40,079 nt of DNA from a virus. The stretch lies in the IMG/VR virus record IMGVR_UViG_3300044618_000932, positions 1 to 40,079 of that record. The stretch is one strand, 5' to 3'. The notes under the pieces are model-generated. The model was not told the origin of the DNA and did no database searches. It saw nothing but the letters and a program-made list of their open reading frames with translations. Positions 28,970 to 39,104 of the stretch are shown here, piece after piece. Within the stretch, counting starts at the first letter, position 1. Every line of letters begins with the position of its first letter. A program made the position numbers and the translations under genes.

Positions 28970-29763
28970 TATGCACCTCTCAGCATTTTTTCGAATGTTG
29001 CAGCGTATTCAGCAAACCGTGCAGCTTCCACTTCTTCTGGGTTAACTGTTTCTATTTGAGACTCTGCTGCTGCTGTCAAAGACGGAGCGTTACCGCCTGC
29101 TTCCATGCCAGAATATGCGGCACGAAACTTTTCTAGTTCTTGTTTCGTTGCTCCCCGACCGAGATCGCGTTTCATTACTTCGTCAAAAATCGAGTCAACA
29201 TCTTTAATAGGTGTGCGACGAGAAGCTGCTGTTGATATTGCACTGTCCATTGAAGTGACTTTTCCCCACAAGTCTTTCATCGTTAGGTTCGAAACATCTT
29301 GCAAAATAAGAAGTTCTTTGTATCGATTAATATCTGTTTCAGAAATACCGGATGCTGATACTTCTGCACCACCACCGAAACCTTTTTGCCGTAAAGTTTT
29401 TAAAGTTTCCAGTCTTTTATCAAGAGACATTTTTCTTAACTCAACATATGCCTCATTAAATTTAGATGTTGCATAAACCTCATAATCTTGAGTTACTGTT
29501 CCGCTTTGCCCACCACTACTGTTTGATGGAGTTGAACCTTCTGGTGACCATTCCGTATCAGTGGTAGAAGCAGGGACAGTAGTAGCGGCAGCAGGGGTAT
29601 TCATTTCGGTTTGTTCGTTTTTCCAATCTTGTTGACGCTTATCCAAAAGATTGAACAACCTCGTCCGTTCCGCGGCCTGTTCGGGCGCAAGTGGACCAGA
29701 AAAATTAGCTAAATCAAATTCTTTTTTAGTCAAACCAAAACGGGGTGGTTTTAATACAGTCAT
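28969..29763 (-). CDS. Putative internal/structural virion protein (264 aa)
   Basis: N-terminal helix (APEQAAERTRLFNLLDKRQQDW), a Thr/Ser/Pro/Gly-rich flexible region at ~50-90, and a helical domain to ~240 with an acidic end. The start at 29763 has TTGGAGTAAAAA upstream. No family recognised. It lies between the giant protein and the 292-aa protein, and the set probably forms the internal core or ejection apparatus. Confidence 0.68.
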   Translation of the reverse strand: MTVLKPPRFGLTKKEFDLANFSGPLAPEQAAERTRLFNLLDKRQQDWKNEQTEMNTPAAATTVPASTTDTEWSPEGSTPSNSSGGQSGTVTQDYEVYATSKFNEAYVELRKMSLDKRLETLKTLRQKGFGGGAEVSASGISETDINRYKELLILQDVSNLTMKDLWGKVTSMDSAISTAASRRTPIKDVDSIFDEVMKRDLGRGATKQELEKFRAAYSGMEAGGNAPSLTAAAESQIETVNPEEVEAARFAEYAATFEKMLRGA

Positions 29764-29766
29764 TTT

Positions 29767-32700
29767 TTACTCCAATTCAGCCTGAAACTCTTGTTCCCAA
29801 ATACGCCTAAAATCAGGATTAATAGTAGCAAGTTCTTCACCACGCTCAAATAAACTCTTGCGGTAATCAATAGCAGTTGGGTTTTTTTCTGCAGCCAAAG
29901 AAACACCAGCCTTTTCTTTCAACATATTTATTGCTTGTTCACGGTTTTTTAAATATTCACGGATTGTATTTGCAACTGGATCATTTGCAGTACGTTGATC
30001 AGCAACCAGTTCGTTTACATCAGCAATAAATCTCTTAAATTCGTTGGGATCAAATTTTGCATCGATAGGAAAACCGTTAAAGTTTTTATGAATTCTTTCA
30101 CGCTCTGCCTTTTTTTCCGCAGCAGTAGCATTGGGATTTTTCTTACGGAAATCACGATACAAATACGAACCAACGCGCAACTGAGCTTGCTCCAAACGGT
30201 CAACAGGGTCGTTACGGCGGCGTATTCCAGCATTTAATTGTCGCGACCAAACCGGCATAGACAAAGCACCATCGCCAATAGGCGCAAGATAAGGAGCTAC
30301 GGACTTGTGAGAACGAACCAAATCGGAGTTTTTATTTTCCCAAAGTCCGTAAGCTTCCGAAGCCTCAACACCCTTATAACGTGGATCAAGAGTTGTCTTT
30401 GCACCGATATATACAACTGCGCTTTCACCAAAAGTGTCAATGAACTTTCCAATAGCTGTTTCATAATCTTCGGCTTGCCAAATTTGAAACTGTTTTACCA
30501 TTTCATTTACATAGAAATACTCTGAAAGTTTTTCTTCAGTTCTCATTCTGTAGTCAGGACGTGCAGCTGTCGGTCCAATAAATTGAGACAAAGCACGTAA
30601 CATTGTTAAAGGCCTTGCTTTTGTTTTTGCGTCGTCATGTAAACGAGCTACATCTTCAGAATCATTTAAGTTGTATTCACCAGTTGTACTCATATATGCA
30701 AACAAGTCTGCATAAGTATTCCCATACATGGTCGACAGTTCGTCGGGGCTGTCACGTATCGCTGATAATGCTTTTGTAAAAGAACCTGGCAAAAGGTTTT
30801 CCAACGAAGCGTCACCATAAGGATTGACTAATTTACGGAATGAGTCAGTATCTGGAATATTAAAAGCGTTAAATACTTCAGTTGCAGCAATTTGGAACAT
30901 TGGCCCAACAGAAGGAATGATAGCTAAACCAGCAGAAAGACGCTTTACTGGCGCAGAAAGATTAATACCTTCTTCACCGGTAATTGCTTTAATGATTTGT
31001 CCGGAAAGAGGGAACGTAAACATCATGTCATTAGTAATGGGGTCTTTGTAGATGATTCCACGGCCATCATTGTCCGGATCAAACCCTTCAAGACCCCGGT
31101 AAATCTTTTGCACTTTACGAATTCTTGCTGGATTTTGAAGAAGTTCTCTTGAGTAACGACCGGCTACTTCAGCCCACGCAGCACCAAATGGGGCGATAAC
31201 TCGGAAAGCATCAGTTAAGTTACTTCGTTCAACATTATTGAAAAACAATTCTTCTAAATCAACTTTCGTTCGCGTTGATGCATATGTGTTTAACTGTTCA
31301 ACAGTACCGACACCCGTTCCCTTTGTAATTGCTTCGTCTGTATTGACAAGTATTTGATCGTAAAACTTACGACCACCAACATAAATCTCAATAGCTTTTT
31401 CAGGATTAACAGCATAAACATCGGGCAGTGTGCGCGCAGCATATGTGTCTAGGTCATCAAGCAAACGTTTAGCTTCATCGGCAGACAAAAGACCGGCGTT
31501 TTCGGAAACATTTTTATAGTAAGCAAAACGGAAAGCAGGAGAGCGTTCAGCAAGTTCTGTGAATTTTTGTACCGGCACATCAAAAAACCATTTTGGTATA
31601 GCTGCAAAAGCTTTAAGGGCATCACGGCCACGATATGAAATTCCATCATCAACCACAGGTTTAGTGCGGATCATTGTCCTAGTCCAAGTAGGGAGCAAAG
31701 GATTATTTCCGATATTCATTGCTTCTTTGTGCGCTGTGCGACGTTCATCAATAAATCGACGTGCGCTCATTGAAAAATCGTCACCGTTTAAAGCTGTTCC
31801 GACATCCGTGACTTCAATAACCTTATAAGAATCTGCACCTGGAACCTTGTTAACTTCAAGAACTAAAAAGTTTTTAAACTTTGGTATTCCACTAGGACCT
31901 GTTATATCTTGAACAAGCAGTTCTCCAGCCTTGGGCTTTTTCCCTGTTACAGAAAATCTCATTACTTCTGTTTCATCCCATAGTTCAGAAGCACCAGCAG
32001 GTACGGCGTTGTAACCAGCCAAAACACGAAGTTCGTCAGCACCAAGAGTTAAATTATCGATTTGACCACGAGCAGCAATATCAAACCAGGCTTCTACAAG
32101 CTCACTGTTTGTCATATTGTCTGCATTGGAAATCGGTGCAGAAATTTTATTTAAACCATTATTGATGTCACCAGTTAAGGGGCCATCTTTAAAGTAGCCA
32201 ACAAGTGTGTCACGAGCCTTTACTGCATCATCAGTGCCCTTGTTTAGCCAGTCAACAGCAATTTGAAGTTGACGATCTTGAGGAAGATGTTGAACTTGTG
32301 TCATTAAACGCAAGAAAGGATCGGCATAGGCCTGACGTGCACTATCAAGCCAACCAGTAGTGTAAGCAGAATCGCTAGTATTCACTACTGCTGCTTCACC
32401 AGACCTAACCATACGCATAAGTTGATCTGCTGGATCTTCGACTAGATATTTGCTTTTTTGATTTACAAAACTAATGTAATCCTGCATATCTTCAGCAACA
32501 TCAAAAATGTCTTCTCCTTCATTTACAAATACGCTTCCACCGATAGTACCTGTAGCTCGTTTACGCATCGCAATCAATATGTATTGAAGAGGGTCACTAA
32601 AAAACCCATTCAGACCAAGACGTAGCTGTGCGTCCATTGTGTTGCGCATGATATATCCGATAGATAAAAGCGCATAAGGCTTCCACAAATCATTTTGAAT

Positions 32701-34626
32701 CCACTCTGCAACTGCACTTGCTTGAAGTTGGCGACCATCAGGTGTTAACTTCCACAAGTCATTATTAGTCAAACGACGCAATTGACGAGGATCAGGAAGA
32801 ATCTGAACATTATTCAACATATCCGAAATGGCTAATGGACCAAAAGTTGTTAATTCGCCTTGCCCTAAGTTATAAACAACATCATCTAAATCAGCGCGGG
32901 TCATACCAGCTACTACTTTGCTTGGATGTGTTTCTTTAAGCAAATCGAACAATTCGGTATCAGTCATAAACTGTGTCATGTGCTTAATAAATCCAGCATC
33001 ATCAGTCATGCCATGTTCGTCAATAGCATTTTTTCTAAGAGTATCTATTCCTGAACGGAATTTTTCAACAACTTCTTCAATTACTTTTTGGTCAACTCCC
33101 TGAGCTTCAAGAGCTGTCCAAACAATTCCTTTTTCTTTACGAGGAACGTCGCCCATAAACATACGAAACATTTGGTCAGCGTCAACGCGTGTCCCGGATG
33201 TTCCAGCCCAGTCGAAAGCTTTATCAATTAACTTTTTTCCGTCACCAGAATACGGATCAACTTTTAGAACTTTTAAATAATTTTCAATGTTAAAAATTGC
33301 TTGCACTTTTTCTTGATCAGTACCATGAACAATTAAAGTGTTTTTAGGAACTTTAGAAAACCACATACTTCCACGGAGTGTGTTATATCCAGGTATTTTT
33401 TCTACAAGATTCATTCCCGCAATAGGCAATTCTCCTGATTGTGAAGCAAAAGGAACAAAACCTTGCTTAGTTTCATCAGACAAACGAATAGCTTGCTCAG
33501 CGATAATGCCACGAACTTGATCAGTGTCAGAAACAGAAGCCAAACGACGAGCTTGTTCCGGGCTTAGTTTTCCTCCATAAGCACGAAGAATTTTCAAAGG
33601 GTCAGATTCGTCTGCGGTGCGTTGAACAACTCGTCGGCCACTTGCAGAATTATCAAGCCAGTTAAAAAATTTACTGTTATCAATTGCGTGTTGTTCTGCC
33701 GTAGAAAGCAAACCCATACTTCCGGAAGCAAGTTTACGAGCAGCTGATATTTCGTCTGCTGTTTTCAAGCCTTCAATTGCTTTTCCTGCTTTAACAGATT
33801 TAGCTGCAACTTCAAGAGGCTTACTGACAGGATCGGCATACCACGCAATAGAAGCATCAATTAACCCAGATAAAAAATTATATGGTTTAGATCCAGGAGC
33901 AGAAACTATGTTTGCTGTACCGCGGCCAACAGTATAAGACTCGCCATTTATTTGCCAGCGAAATTGCTTAACTTTCTCTACGCGTTTTTTTTCTGCTTCA
34001 CCAGCAACAAAAAAACCTTCACCGGCTTGATCACCATTTTGAAGTAACGCTCCTAGAGAGGTTGAGGCAAACATTCCTTCAGGAAGGAATGTTCCTTTGT
34101 TCCATCCACCCCATCCCCAATCTTTTCCTTCTACACCAAATTTTTCTTCAGCGTTGGGATCGGTTCTAAGCGAACCATAGTTTGCAATATATTGAGGTAC
34201 GGATTCAGCAGCAGCAGTTACGTATCGAGAAGCTGTTTTGAGTTGATCAACTTTGCCAATGGTATTACCTAAAGTCCATTTAAGCGCGTTAAAAACGCCT
34301 TGCTTAACATTTGGAACCCAACTTTTTTTGGCATACGGGTCTAGCCTGGGATCCGGTGGGTTTTCAACAGGTTTTTCTGTGTTTGCACGACGAAGATAAG
34401 CATTTTGTGCAGACCTTTTAGCAGCAGCATTGATTGTTTCAGGGTCAGCACCAGCTTCAGCTAAAGCCAAAACCACTCCGGTTTCCATGTATGGATGAAC
34501 CTTGTAAATGTCAGCAATGCGTTGAGAAATAATTGAGTCGTTTTTATTTACAGTTTTTTCAGAATTAATTCTGCTAGCTACATCAGAAAAAAGACGCTGT
34601 TGGTCGCGCTTGTCAATCCAGCTCAT
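29767..34626 (-). CDS. Giant internal virion / ejection-type protein (1,619 aa)
   Basis: One uninterrupted frame taking about 12% of the genome. It is rich in charged helices with scattered hydrophobic stretches, e.g. PYALLSIGYIMRNTMDAQL (~655-675) and SAGLAIIPSVGPMFQIAAT (~1220-1240). A C-terminal block reads DAFRVIAPFGAAWAEVAGRYSREL ... RKVQKIYRGLEG ... DPITNDMMFTFPLSG, a pattern I associate with very large virion proteins of short-tailed phages. It is not tape-measure-like (no long coiled coil). No transglycosylase or protease motif is convincing. Likely a T7 gp16-type ejection protein in role; homology is unproven. Start and stop overlap or abut the neighbours. Confidence 0.7.
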   Translation of the reverse strand: MSWIDKRDQQRLFSDVASRINSEKTVNKNDSIISQRIADIYKVHPYMETGVVLALAEAGADPETINAAAKRSAQNAYLRRANTEKPVENPPDPRLDPYAKKSWVPNVKQGVFNALKWTLGNTIGKVDQLKTASRYVTAAAESVPQYIANYGSLRTDPNAEEKFGVEGKDWGWGGWNKGTFLPEGMFASTSLGALLQNGDQAGEGFFVAGEAEKKRVEKVKQFRWQINGESYTVGRGTANIVSAPGSKPYNFLSGLIDASIAWYADPVSKPLEVAAKSVKAGKAIEGLKTADEISAARKLASGSMGLLSTAEQHAIDNSKFFNWLDNSASGRRVVQRTADESDPLKILRAYGGKLSPEQARRLASVSDTDQVRGIIAEQAIRLSDETKQGFVPFASQSGELPIAGMNLVEKIPGYNTLRGSMWFSKVPKNTLIVHGTDQEKVQAIFNIENYLKVLKVDPYSGDGKKLIDKAFDWAGTSGTRVDADQMFRMFMGDVPRKEKGIVWTALEAQGVDQKVIEEVVEKFRSGIDTLRKNAIDEHGMTDDAGFIKHMTQFMTDTELFDLLKETHPSKVVAGMTRADLDDVVYNLGQGELTTFGPLAISDMLNNVQILPDPRQLRRLTNNDLWKLTPDGRQLQASAVAEWIQNDLWKPYALLSIGYIMRNTMDAQLRLGLNGFFSDPLQYILIAMRKRATGTIGGSVFVNEGEDIFDVAEDMQDYISFVNQKSKYLVEDPADQLMRMVRSGEAAVVNTSDSAYTTGWLDSARQAYADPFLRLMTQVQHLPQDRQLQIAVDWLNKGTDDAVKARDTLVGYFKDGPLTGDINNGLNKISAPISNADNMTNSELVEAWFDIAARGQIDNLTLGADELRVLAGYNAVPAGASELWDETEVMRFSVTGKKPKAGELLVQDITGPSGIPKFKNFLVLEVNKVPGADSYKVIEVTDVGTALNGDDFSMSARRFIDERRTAHKEAMNIGNNPLLPTWTRTMIRTKPVVDDGISYRGRDALKAFAAIPKWFFDVPVQKFTELAERSPAFRFAYYKNVSENAGLLSADEAKRLLDDLDTYAARTLPDVYAVNPEKAIEIYVGGRKFYDQILVNTDEAITKGTGVGTVEQLNTYASTRTKVDLEELFFNNVERSNLTDAFRVIAPFGAAWAEVAGRYSRELLQNPARIRKVQKIYRGLEGFDPDNDGRGIIYKDPITNDMMFTFPLSGQIIKAITGEEGINLSAPVKRLSAGLAIIPSVGPMFQIAATEVFNAFNIPDTDSFRKLVNPYGDASLENLLPGSFTKALSAIRDSPDELSTMYGNTYADLFAYMSTTGEYNLNDSEDVARLHDDAKTKARPLTMLRALSQFIGPTAARPDYRMRTEEKLSEYFYVNEMVKQFQIWQAEDYETAIGKFIDTFGESAVVYIGAKTTLDPRYKGVEASEAYGLWENKNSDLVRSHKSVAPYLAPIGDGALSMPVWSRQLNAGIRRRNDPVDRLEQAQLRVGSYLYRDFRKKNPNATAAEKKAERERIHKNFNGFPIDAKFDPNEFKRFIADVNELVADQRTANDPVANTIREYLKNREQAINMLKEKAGVSLAAEKNPTAIDYRKSLFERGEELATINPDFRRIWEQEFQAELE

Positions 34627-35009
34627 TAGTACCCATCTCTTACATACGAATCAATTAAATCCGCAAGTTCCTCATTGGGAAAATTTCTATAAATAGTCCG
34701 CAAGCGATCAAGAACAGCATCTTGTGTACGTGGTTGCATTTGAATACCAGCTTGAACAGCATTGGGGCCATCCCCAAAGTCAACACCTGCAGTAATTGGT
34801 TCATCTGGTCGTTCTGTTGAACGAGTAAAAGCACCGAGACTTCCAGGTGCTACCTGTGGGCGAGCATCTGCCGGCGAAGCTCCCATAGGCATTGCTTTCT
34901 GAGCATTACGTTGCTCAGTAGCTTTTCCATAGGTTTGACCTGTGGCTGTTTGCACAGCTACCTTTGGATTCATTGCGTTGTTCAAATCAGTTCTATTCCG
35001 ATATGCCAT
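34626..35009 (-). CDS. Small structural protein downstream of portal (127 aa)
   Basis: The N-terminal half is disordered and Gln/Ala/Pro-rich (NAMNPKVAVQTATGQTYGK, MPMGASPADARPQVAPGSLG). The C-terminus is a short helix (AVLDRLRTIYRNFPNEELADLIDSYV). It is coupled to the portal stop (TAATG) and to the giant-protein start. Small proteins with this layout between portal and large internal proteins are common in actinophages; a linker or portal accessory role is plausible. Confidence 0.7.
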   Translation of the reverse strand: MAYRNRTDLNNAMNPKVAVQTATGQTYGKATEQRNAQKAMPMGASPADARPQVAPGSLGAFTRSTERPDEPITAGVDFGDGPNAVQAGIQMQPRTQDAVLDRLRTIYRNFPNEELADLIDSYVRDGY

Positions 35010-36760
35010 TACTGTCCTCCAAGTTGAGCAAGAAGTGCTTCAATTCCTCCACCAGCTTGCGGTGGTGCTGGTTGTTCTGCGCCCATACCTGGTTGTGCCA
35101 AACCTGGCATCATTTCAGGTGTCATTCCACCCATTTGTTCCGGTGGTGGGGCTGGTGTTGCTTGTCGTTCCTGTGCCCGTTTTTGTGTACGAGCAACAGC
35201 ATCATAAATTGGTGTGTTCTCAACAAGAACAAGCTTTGTCAAATACGCAAGGTCGTCTGGCTGGTATGGGCCATTCGGGTCCGCAGCTTGCTGTTGAATA
35301 GATGACAACAAAGCCGATTCCATAGATTCAGCAACAATGCGGTCACGTTCAAGTTCAGGATCAGCTACCAGAGGGTCTGCCTCGCGCGCTGATTCTTTAG
35401 AGATAAGTCCTGCTCCAAGACGCTGACCCAAAGCAATAATTAAACTGTTCACATCGGAACCCGATGCGGAGTACGACACGTTGTGATAGTCAGATTCCCA
35501 AAGCTTGTTTGGTGTGTAATCGGTCATCCCACCTTTGCGACCGGTGATGTAGAAAGACTTCGCTGTATTACCCCAATAGGCTTTTTCGATAGCAATAGCA
35601 ATTTTGTCTTCTTCCAAAAGAGATTGTTCAAAGATTGATTGTGCTTCTTGGATGCGGAAGTCAATGGTAGATGAAAGAATGTTTTCACCTCGCCGGCCAG
35701 TACGGATGTTGCTTCCTGATTCTCCACCAAACTCTGCTGGGATAGCACCTTCAAGACGCTCTTGGCGTTCAAGACGGTCGATAGCAATGTCTGTTTTGTA
35801 GCCTGGGTTAGTTTGAAGCTGGGTAATATCTCCACCTTTTACAACACCAAGAAGACCCATCTTGCCGTCAGCTACTTGAATGATCTGTGGGTTTTCACCT
35901 GGGCGGGCAACAAGGTACTCATCAGGGAAGATGCCACGCTCAATAGCGATTTCGGTAAGAGCTTGAAGGCGGGCACGGGTGTAGTACATACCGATTGAAC
36001 CATCAAACTGTCCACGTTGCTTGTCGAGGTTGATGCGTTGTGGGATAACAGCTAACGGGCGACCAGTGCGGTTAGTGATGCGCTCCAACAAGACTGGTGC
36101 AAAGTTCTTTAACTTCACACCTTCGGTATCAGACGGGGCGAGAACTACAACAAGTTCATCGGCGCACACATACTCCAACATCGTGATTTTTTCATCCCAG
36201 TTTTCGTAAGACAAACCTGGAATGACATCGCCGTATGTGTCGACAACCCATTTGTAGGTTTTGGAGTACGAAAAGATGACGTTCATTGGGACTGGATCGT
36301 CTGGATCTTCTAAAGGAGAAGCAAAAGTGTCAAGTGGGTTACGGATATGCCACTTTGGGGTGTTGGTACGGAAGTCAGGTTTGATAACTACTGGGGCAGA
36401 TGAGTATGCAAGTAGATGTCGTGCGCGGCGGCGTTGTTTTGCCGGCATACGGTTCGCATCCCAAATGGAAAGCATTGCTCGCTTACGGGTGCGAGCTAGT
36501 TCTTTGGCTCGTTCTTGACCTTCACGCAACGGAGGGAAATAGGGAACGGGCATTGTTGAAGCAATACGCATAGACATCTGCTCAAGACCTACAGAAACAA
36601 GGTTTGCTACAGAAGATTTAGCGTTTTTATCTAGTTCGTTCAACGGCAAAATAATGTCACCGTTAACAAGTTCTTGAACTTGTCGCATTTGACGCATAAT
36701 TGGGCCTTGTGCTTCGCGTCGAATTTTATACAAATTCACAATCTCGTCAGCTGTGATCAT
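35009..36760 (-). CDS. Portal protein (583 aa)
   Basis: Position directly after the large terminase, size, and pattern support a portal: N-terminal helix (EIVNLYKIRREAQGPIMRQMRQ), the wing region with RAKELARTRKRAMLSIWDANRM, PLDTFASPLEDPDDP, a beta block, LERITNRTGRPLAVIPQRINLD and the later helical stem (EGAIPAEFGGESGSNIRTGRRGENILSSTIDFRIQEAQSIFEQSLLEED). The C-terminal ~60 residues are Pro/Gly/Gln/Met-rich and probably disordered, ending GGIEALLAQLGGQ. It forms the dodecameric DNA channel at the capsid vertex. The start at 36760 has GGAGCGTTAA upstream. Confidence 0.85.
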   Translation of the reverse strand: MITADEIVNLYKIRREAQGPIMRQMRQVQELVNGDIILPLNELDKNAKSSVANLVSVGLEQMSMRIASTMPVPYFPPLREGQERAKELARTRKRAMLSIWDANRMPAKQRRRARHLLAYSSAPVVIKPDFRTNTPKWHIRNPLDTFASPLEDPDDPVPMNVIFSYSKTYKWVVDTYGDVIPGLSYENWDEKITMLEYVCADELVVVLAPSDTEGVKLKNFAPVLLERITNRTGRPLAVIPQRINLDKQRGQFDGSIGMYYTRARLQALTEIAIERGIFPDEYLVARPGENPQIIQVADGKMGLLGVVKGGDITQLQTNPGYKTDIAIDRLERQERLEGAIPAEFGGESGSNIRTGRRGENILSSTIDFRIQEAQSIFEQSLLEEDKIAIAIEKAYWGNTAKSFYITGRKGGMTDYTPNKLWESDYHNVSYSASGSDVNSLIIALGQRLGAGLISKESAREADPLVADPELERDRIVAESMESALLSSIQQQAADPNGPYQPDDLAYLTKLVLVENTPIYDAVARTQKRAQERQATPAPPPEQMGGMTPEMMPGLAQPGMGAEQPAPPQAGGGIEALLAQLGGQ

Positions 36761-36805
36761 TTAACGCTCCGAAGTTCAACATGGTTCATCAGATATTACA
36801 CATTT

Positions 36806-38776
36806 TTAGTTGAGCCATGATGGCCTCCATTGTCGAGGAGGTGCTTGAGGTGTTAATAGCTGTGGCATATGTAGTTCTGCGAACCAATGTGCCATCACGG
36901 TGTCTGTTCCGTGTTTCTTATCTCTTGTCCATGAACACATCTCGTCCACGAGTGCGAGCGTCTTCCAGTTTCCACGCATAGATGGCAAACGAACTGATCC
37001 TGAACGCCACAATGGTGGCAACAGAGCTTCAACACCGAGCGATTCGTCAAGTTTGTTGCGTGATGTGGTGTGTGGAATAACGTTTACTTCGTTTAATGCT
37101 TGCCAACGGCGCACAAAGTCATGTGCCAAAAGGAATCTTTGGGCTGCGTTAATTTCTACGATCCAATGGCTGATTGGATATCCCAGTCTTTCGGAGCGTT
37201 CTTGCCATTCTTCCATCACACCGGAGTATTCGCTTGTAGCTACGTTGAATCCAAGTAGTTCTTCAGCGTTTAATTTGCGGCGTTCGATGTCTACGAGGTA
37301 GCGAAGGTTGGTTTCTGGCTGGTAAATCCACCATTCGATCGCCCAAAACTGTGTTGGGGATGGGTCAACTGACGCAATTGAGATGTACGGATGGCTTAAA
37401 CCTTCGGGGATGTAGCCAGGCATACGGTCGTTGTCGATACATCCTGGGTATAGAACCCCGTCGTTACCTAATCCTCCGGTAGCCCACACCCGTTCAATGA
37501 GGGTATTGGACATATCAATGTCTTCTTGTTGGTACACAACCCTGAATTTGTTAGGCGTGGAGTGCTTGATGAACGATAGGTCTTGCCAAGATAGGCGATA
37601 CGGATCCAGCAGGGGTCCGTCTGGCCAAGGTAAAGAAAATTTTTTTCTAGAGCTAGGGCCTGTGTCTAGTTCTTCGTAATAAGCCTTGTAGGACAGATGT
37701 TTGTATTTTTTAATTCGTACGGGTTCTTTAATGTCTGTTTTGTCTTTGATGTCTGAACCGTCATAGTCCTCATCTGTGTCTTCGAAGGTTTCTTTGGATA
37801 GGCAGTAGGCGTAGAGGTCGCCTGATCCGAGTCTTTGTCCGATTACTGCAATGAGGCCGCCTGGGTCTACGCGGGCTTCGGCCATGGAGTCCCAGCGTTC
37901 TAGGAGTCTGTCTCTTGCGGTGGATTCTTTAGCGTTTTCGGGTGAGGCTACGTCGTCGAAGAGGACTAGGTCGGCTCGGTGTCCGATGAATTCTGAGTCG
38001 AATCCGTATGCGCGGACGGTGGGTTCTTTGTTGTCTAGGCCTGATTGGGTTTGTTGTTCAACGATGAATTCTTCTGCGCGCCATAGAGCACCTTTGTCGG
38101 TGGGTTTAAAACGTCCGTAGTCGACAGCGAGGCATCCTTCGGCGTTCATGGCTAATCCTTTGCGGACTAGTTCAGGGTCGGGTTGGATGGGGACTGGGCG
38201 TTCAAGGGTTTCTCTGATTCGCCGGCTGTACATCTTTGCCAGGTTGAGCGAGATTGATCCATAGAGGATTCGGATGCCTCGATTGCGGATGATGCACCAC
38301 ACAGCTACGTCGTGGAACAGGGTTGATTTGCCTGCACCGGGGGCGACGTTTACTACAAGGTGTTCTTTGTCTTCTGATTCGAGGTATTGAACGATTTTGT
38401 AGGCTGCGTCTACCTGCCAGGGAGATGGGACACGACCCAAATAGTATTTACGGAAGAAGTCAAAGTCGACCAAACCTCTTTTGGCTTCTTCGCATAGACG
38501 ATCATCGGGGATGACTGGGGGAAGGTTTGAGGCTTCGAGGAGGTCTTGTTGGAGTTGTTTCCTAGCCCCACCTGAATGGGCTGATGAAACGACTCGTTCT
38601 TCCAGTTTGGCCAAGTCGTTGGCAGCCATAGCTGCTTTTTGTTTGGCTTCCCATTTGGAGGCTGTGTTCTTGTGAATGCCGGCGACGCGAGCTGCGTCAG
38701 CTAGCGACATCCCTGAGTTACGAGCCTGCCAAAATAGGGCTACGTCCCTTGCGGGTACTACCCGTTTTGTTCCCAT
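36806..38776 (-). CDS. terL: Terminase large subunit with N-terminal helix-turn-helix (656 aa)
   Basis: Residues 10-45 form a homeodomain-like HTH (VALFWQARNSGMSLADAARVAGIHKNTASKWE) of the type that usually occurs in the small terminase. The ATPase has Walker A VNVAPGAGKSTL (142-153) and Walker B ADLVLFDD (268-275). The nuclease domain starts near residue 470 (ISIASVDPSPTQFWAIEWW) with a first acidic residue, and the later stretch HWIVEINAAQRFL holds a second. It packages and cuts concatemeric DNA. A fused DNA-recognition domain may replace a separate small terminase, as none was seen. Confidence 0.93.
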   Translation of the reverse strand: MGTKRVVPARDVALFWQARNSGMSLADAARVAGIHKNTASKWEAKQKAAMAANDLAKLEERVVSSAHSGGARKQLQQDLLEASNLPPVIPDDRLCEEAKRGLVDFDFFRKYYLGRVPSPWQVDAAYKIVQYLESEDKEHLVVNVAPGAGKSTLFHDVAVWCIIRNRGIRILYGSISLNLAKMYSRRIRETLERPVPIQPDPELVRKGLAMNAEGCLAVDYGRFKPTDKGALWRAEEFIVEQQTQSGLDNKEPTVRAYGFDSEFIGHRADLVLFDDVASPENAKESTARDRLLERWDSMAEARVDPGGLIAVIGQRLGSGDLYAYCLSKETFEDTDEDYDGSDIKDKTDIKEPVRIKKYKHLSYKAYYEELDTGPSSRKKFSLPWPDGPLLDPYRLSWQDLSFIKHSTPNKFRVVYQQEDIDMSNTLIERVWATGGLGNDGVLYPGCIDNDRMPGYIPEGLSHPYISIASVDPSPTQFWAIEWWIYQPETNLRYLVDIERRKLNAEELLGFNVATSEYSGVMEEWQERSERLGYPISHWIVEINAAQRFLLAHDFVRRWQALNEVNVIPHTTSRNKLDESLGVEALLPPLWRSGSVRLPSMRGNWKTLALVDEMCSWTRDKKHGTDTVMAHWFAELHMPQLLTPQAPPRQWRPSWLN

Positions 38777-38790
38777 TAATACCTAACTGG

Positions 38791-39102
38791 TTATTTCCCA
38801 TACCTCGGGGTTGGATCTCCAGATGCCTTTTTGCCTTTGATTTTCTTACGAACAGCACTTTCAACAGCACTAATGCCTACAACCGCAGCCAACACAGGGC
38901 TACTAGCAATCACAACTTTGCCGGCTGTAGTGTCATAAAAATCTTTTTTAGGTTTTGACCCTGACTTCTTAGCAGCATCCGAACGAGCCATCCCTTTACC
39001 AGCGTCACGACGGTTATGAGCTTTATAGAAATCACCTCTAGACAAAGCATCAATATCGTTCTTGGCCGCAGCCTTTTTAGCAGGGGCTTTCTTAGCGGCC
39101 AT
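38791..39102 (-). CDS. Lys/Ala-rich H1-like protein with hydrophobic segment (103 aa)
   Basis: The N-terminus MAAKKAPAKKAAAKND resembles histone H1 tails; the middle is basic (NRRDAGKGMARSDAAKKSGSKPKKD), and residues ~60-85 (AGKVVIASSPVLAAVVGISAVESAV) are hydrophobic, followed by basic KKIKGKKASG. It may bind DNA and a membrane or capsid surface. It directly precedes the terminase and shares its N-terminal motif with the 125-aa protein at 25158-25535. Function unknown. Confidence 0.72.
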   Translation of the reverse strand: MAAKKAPAKKAAAKNDIDALSRGDFYKAHNRRDAGKGMARSDAAKKSGSKPKKDFYDTTAGKVVIASSPVLAAVVGISAVESAVRKKIKGKKASGDPTPRYGK

Positions 39103-39104
39103 GA

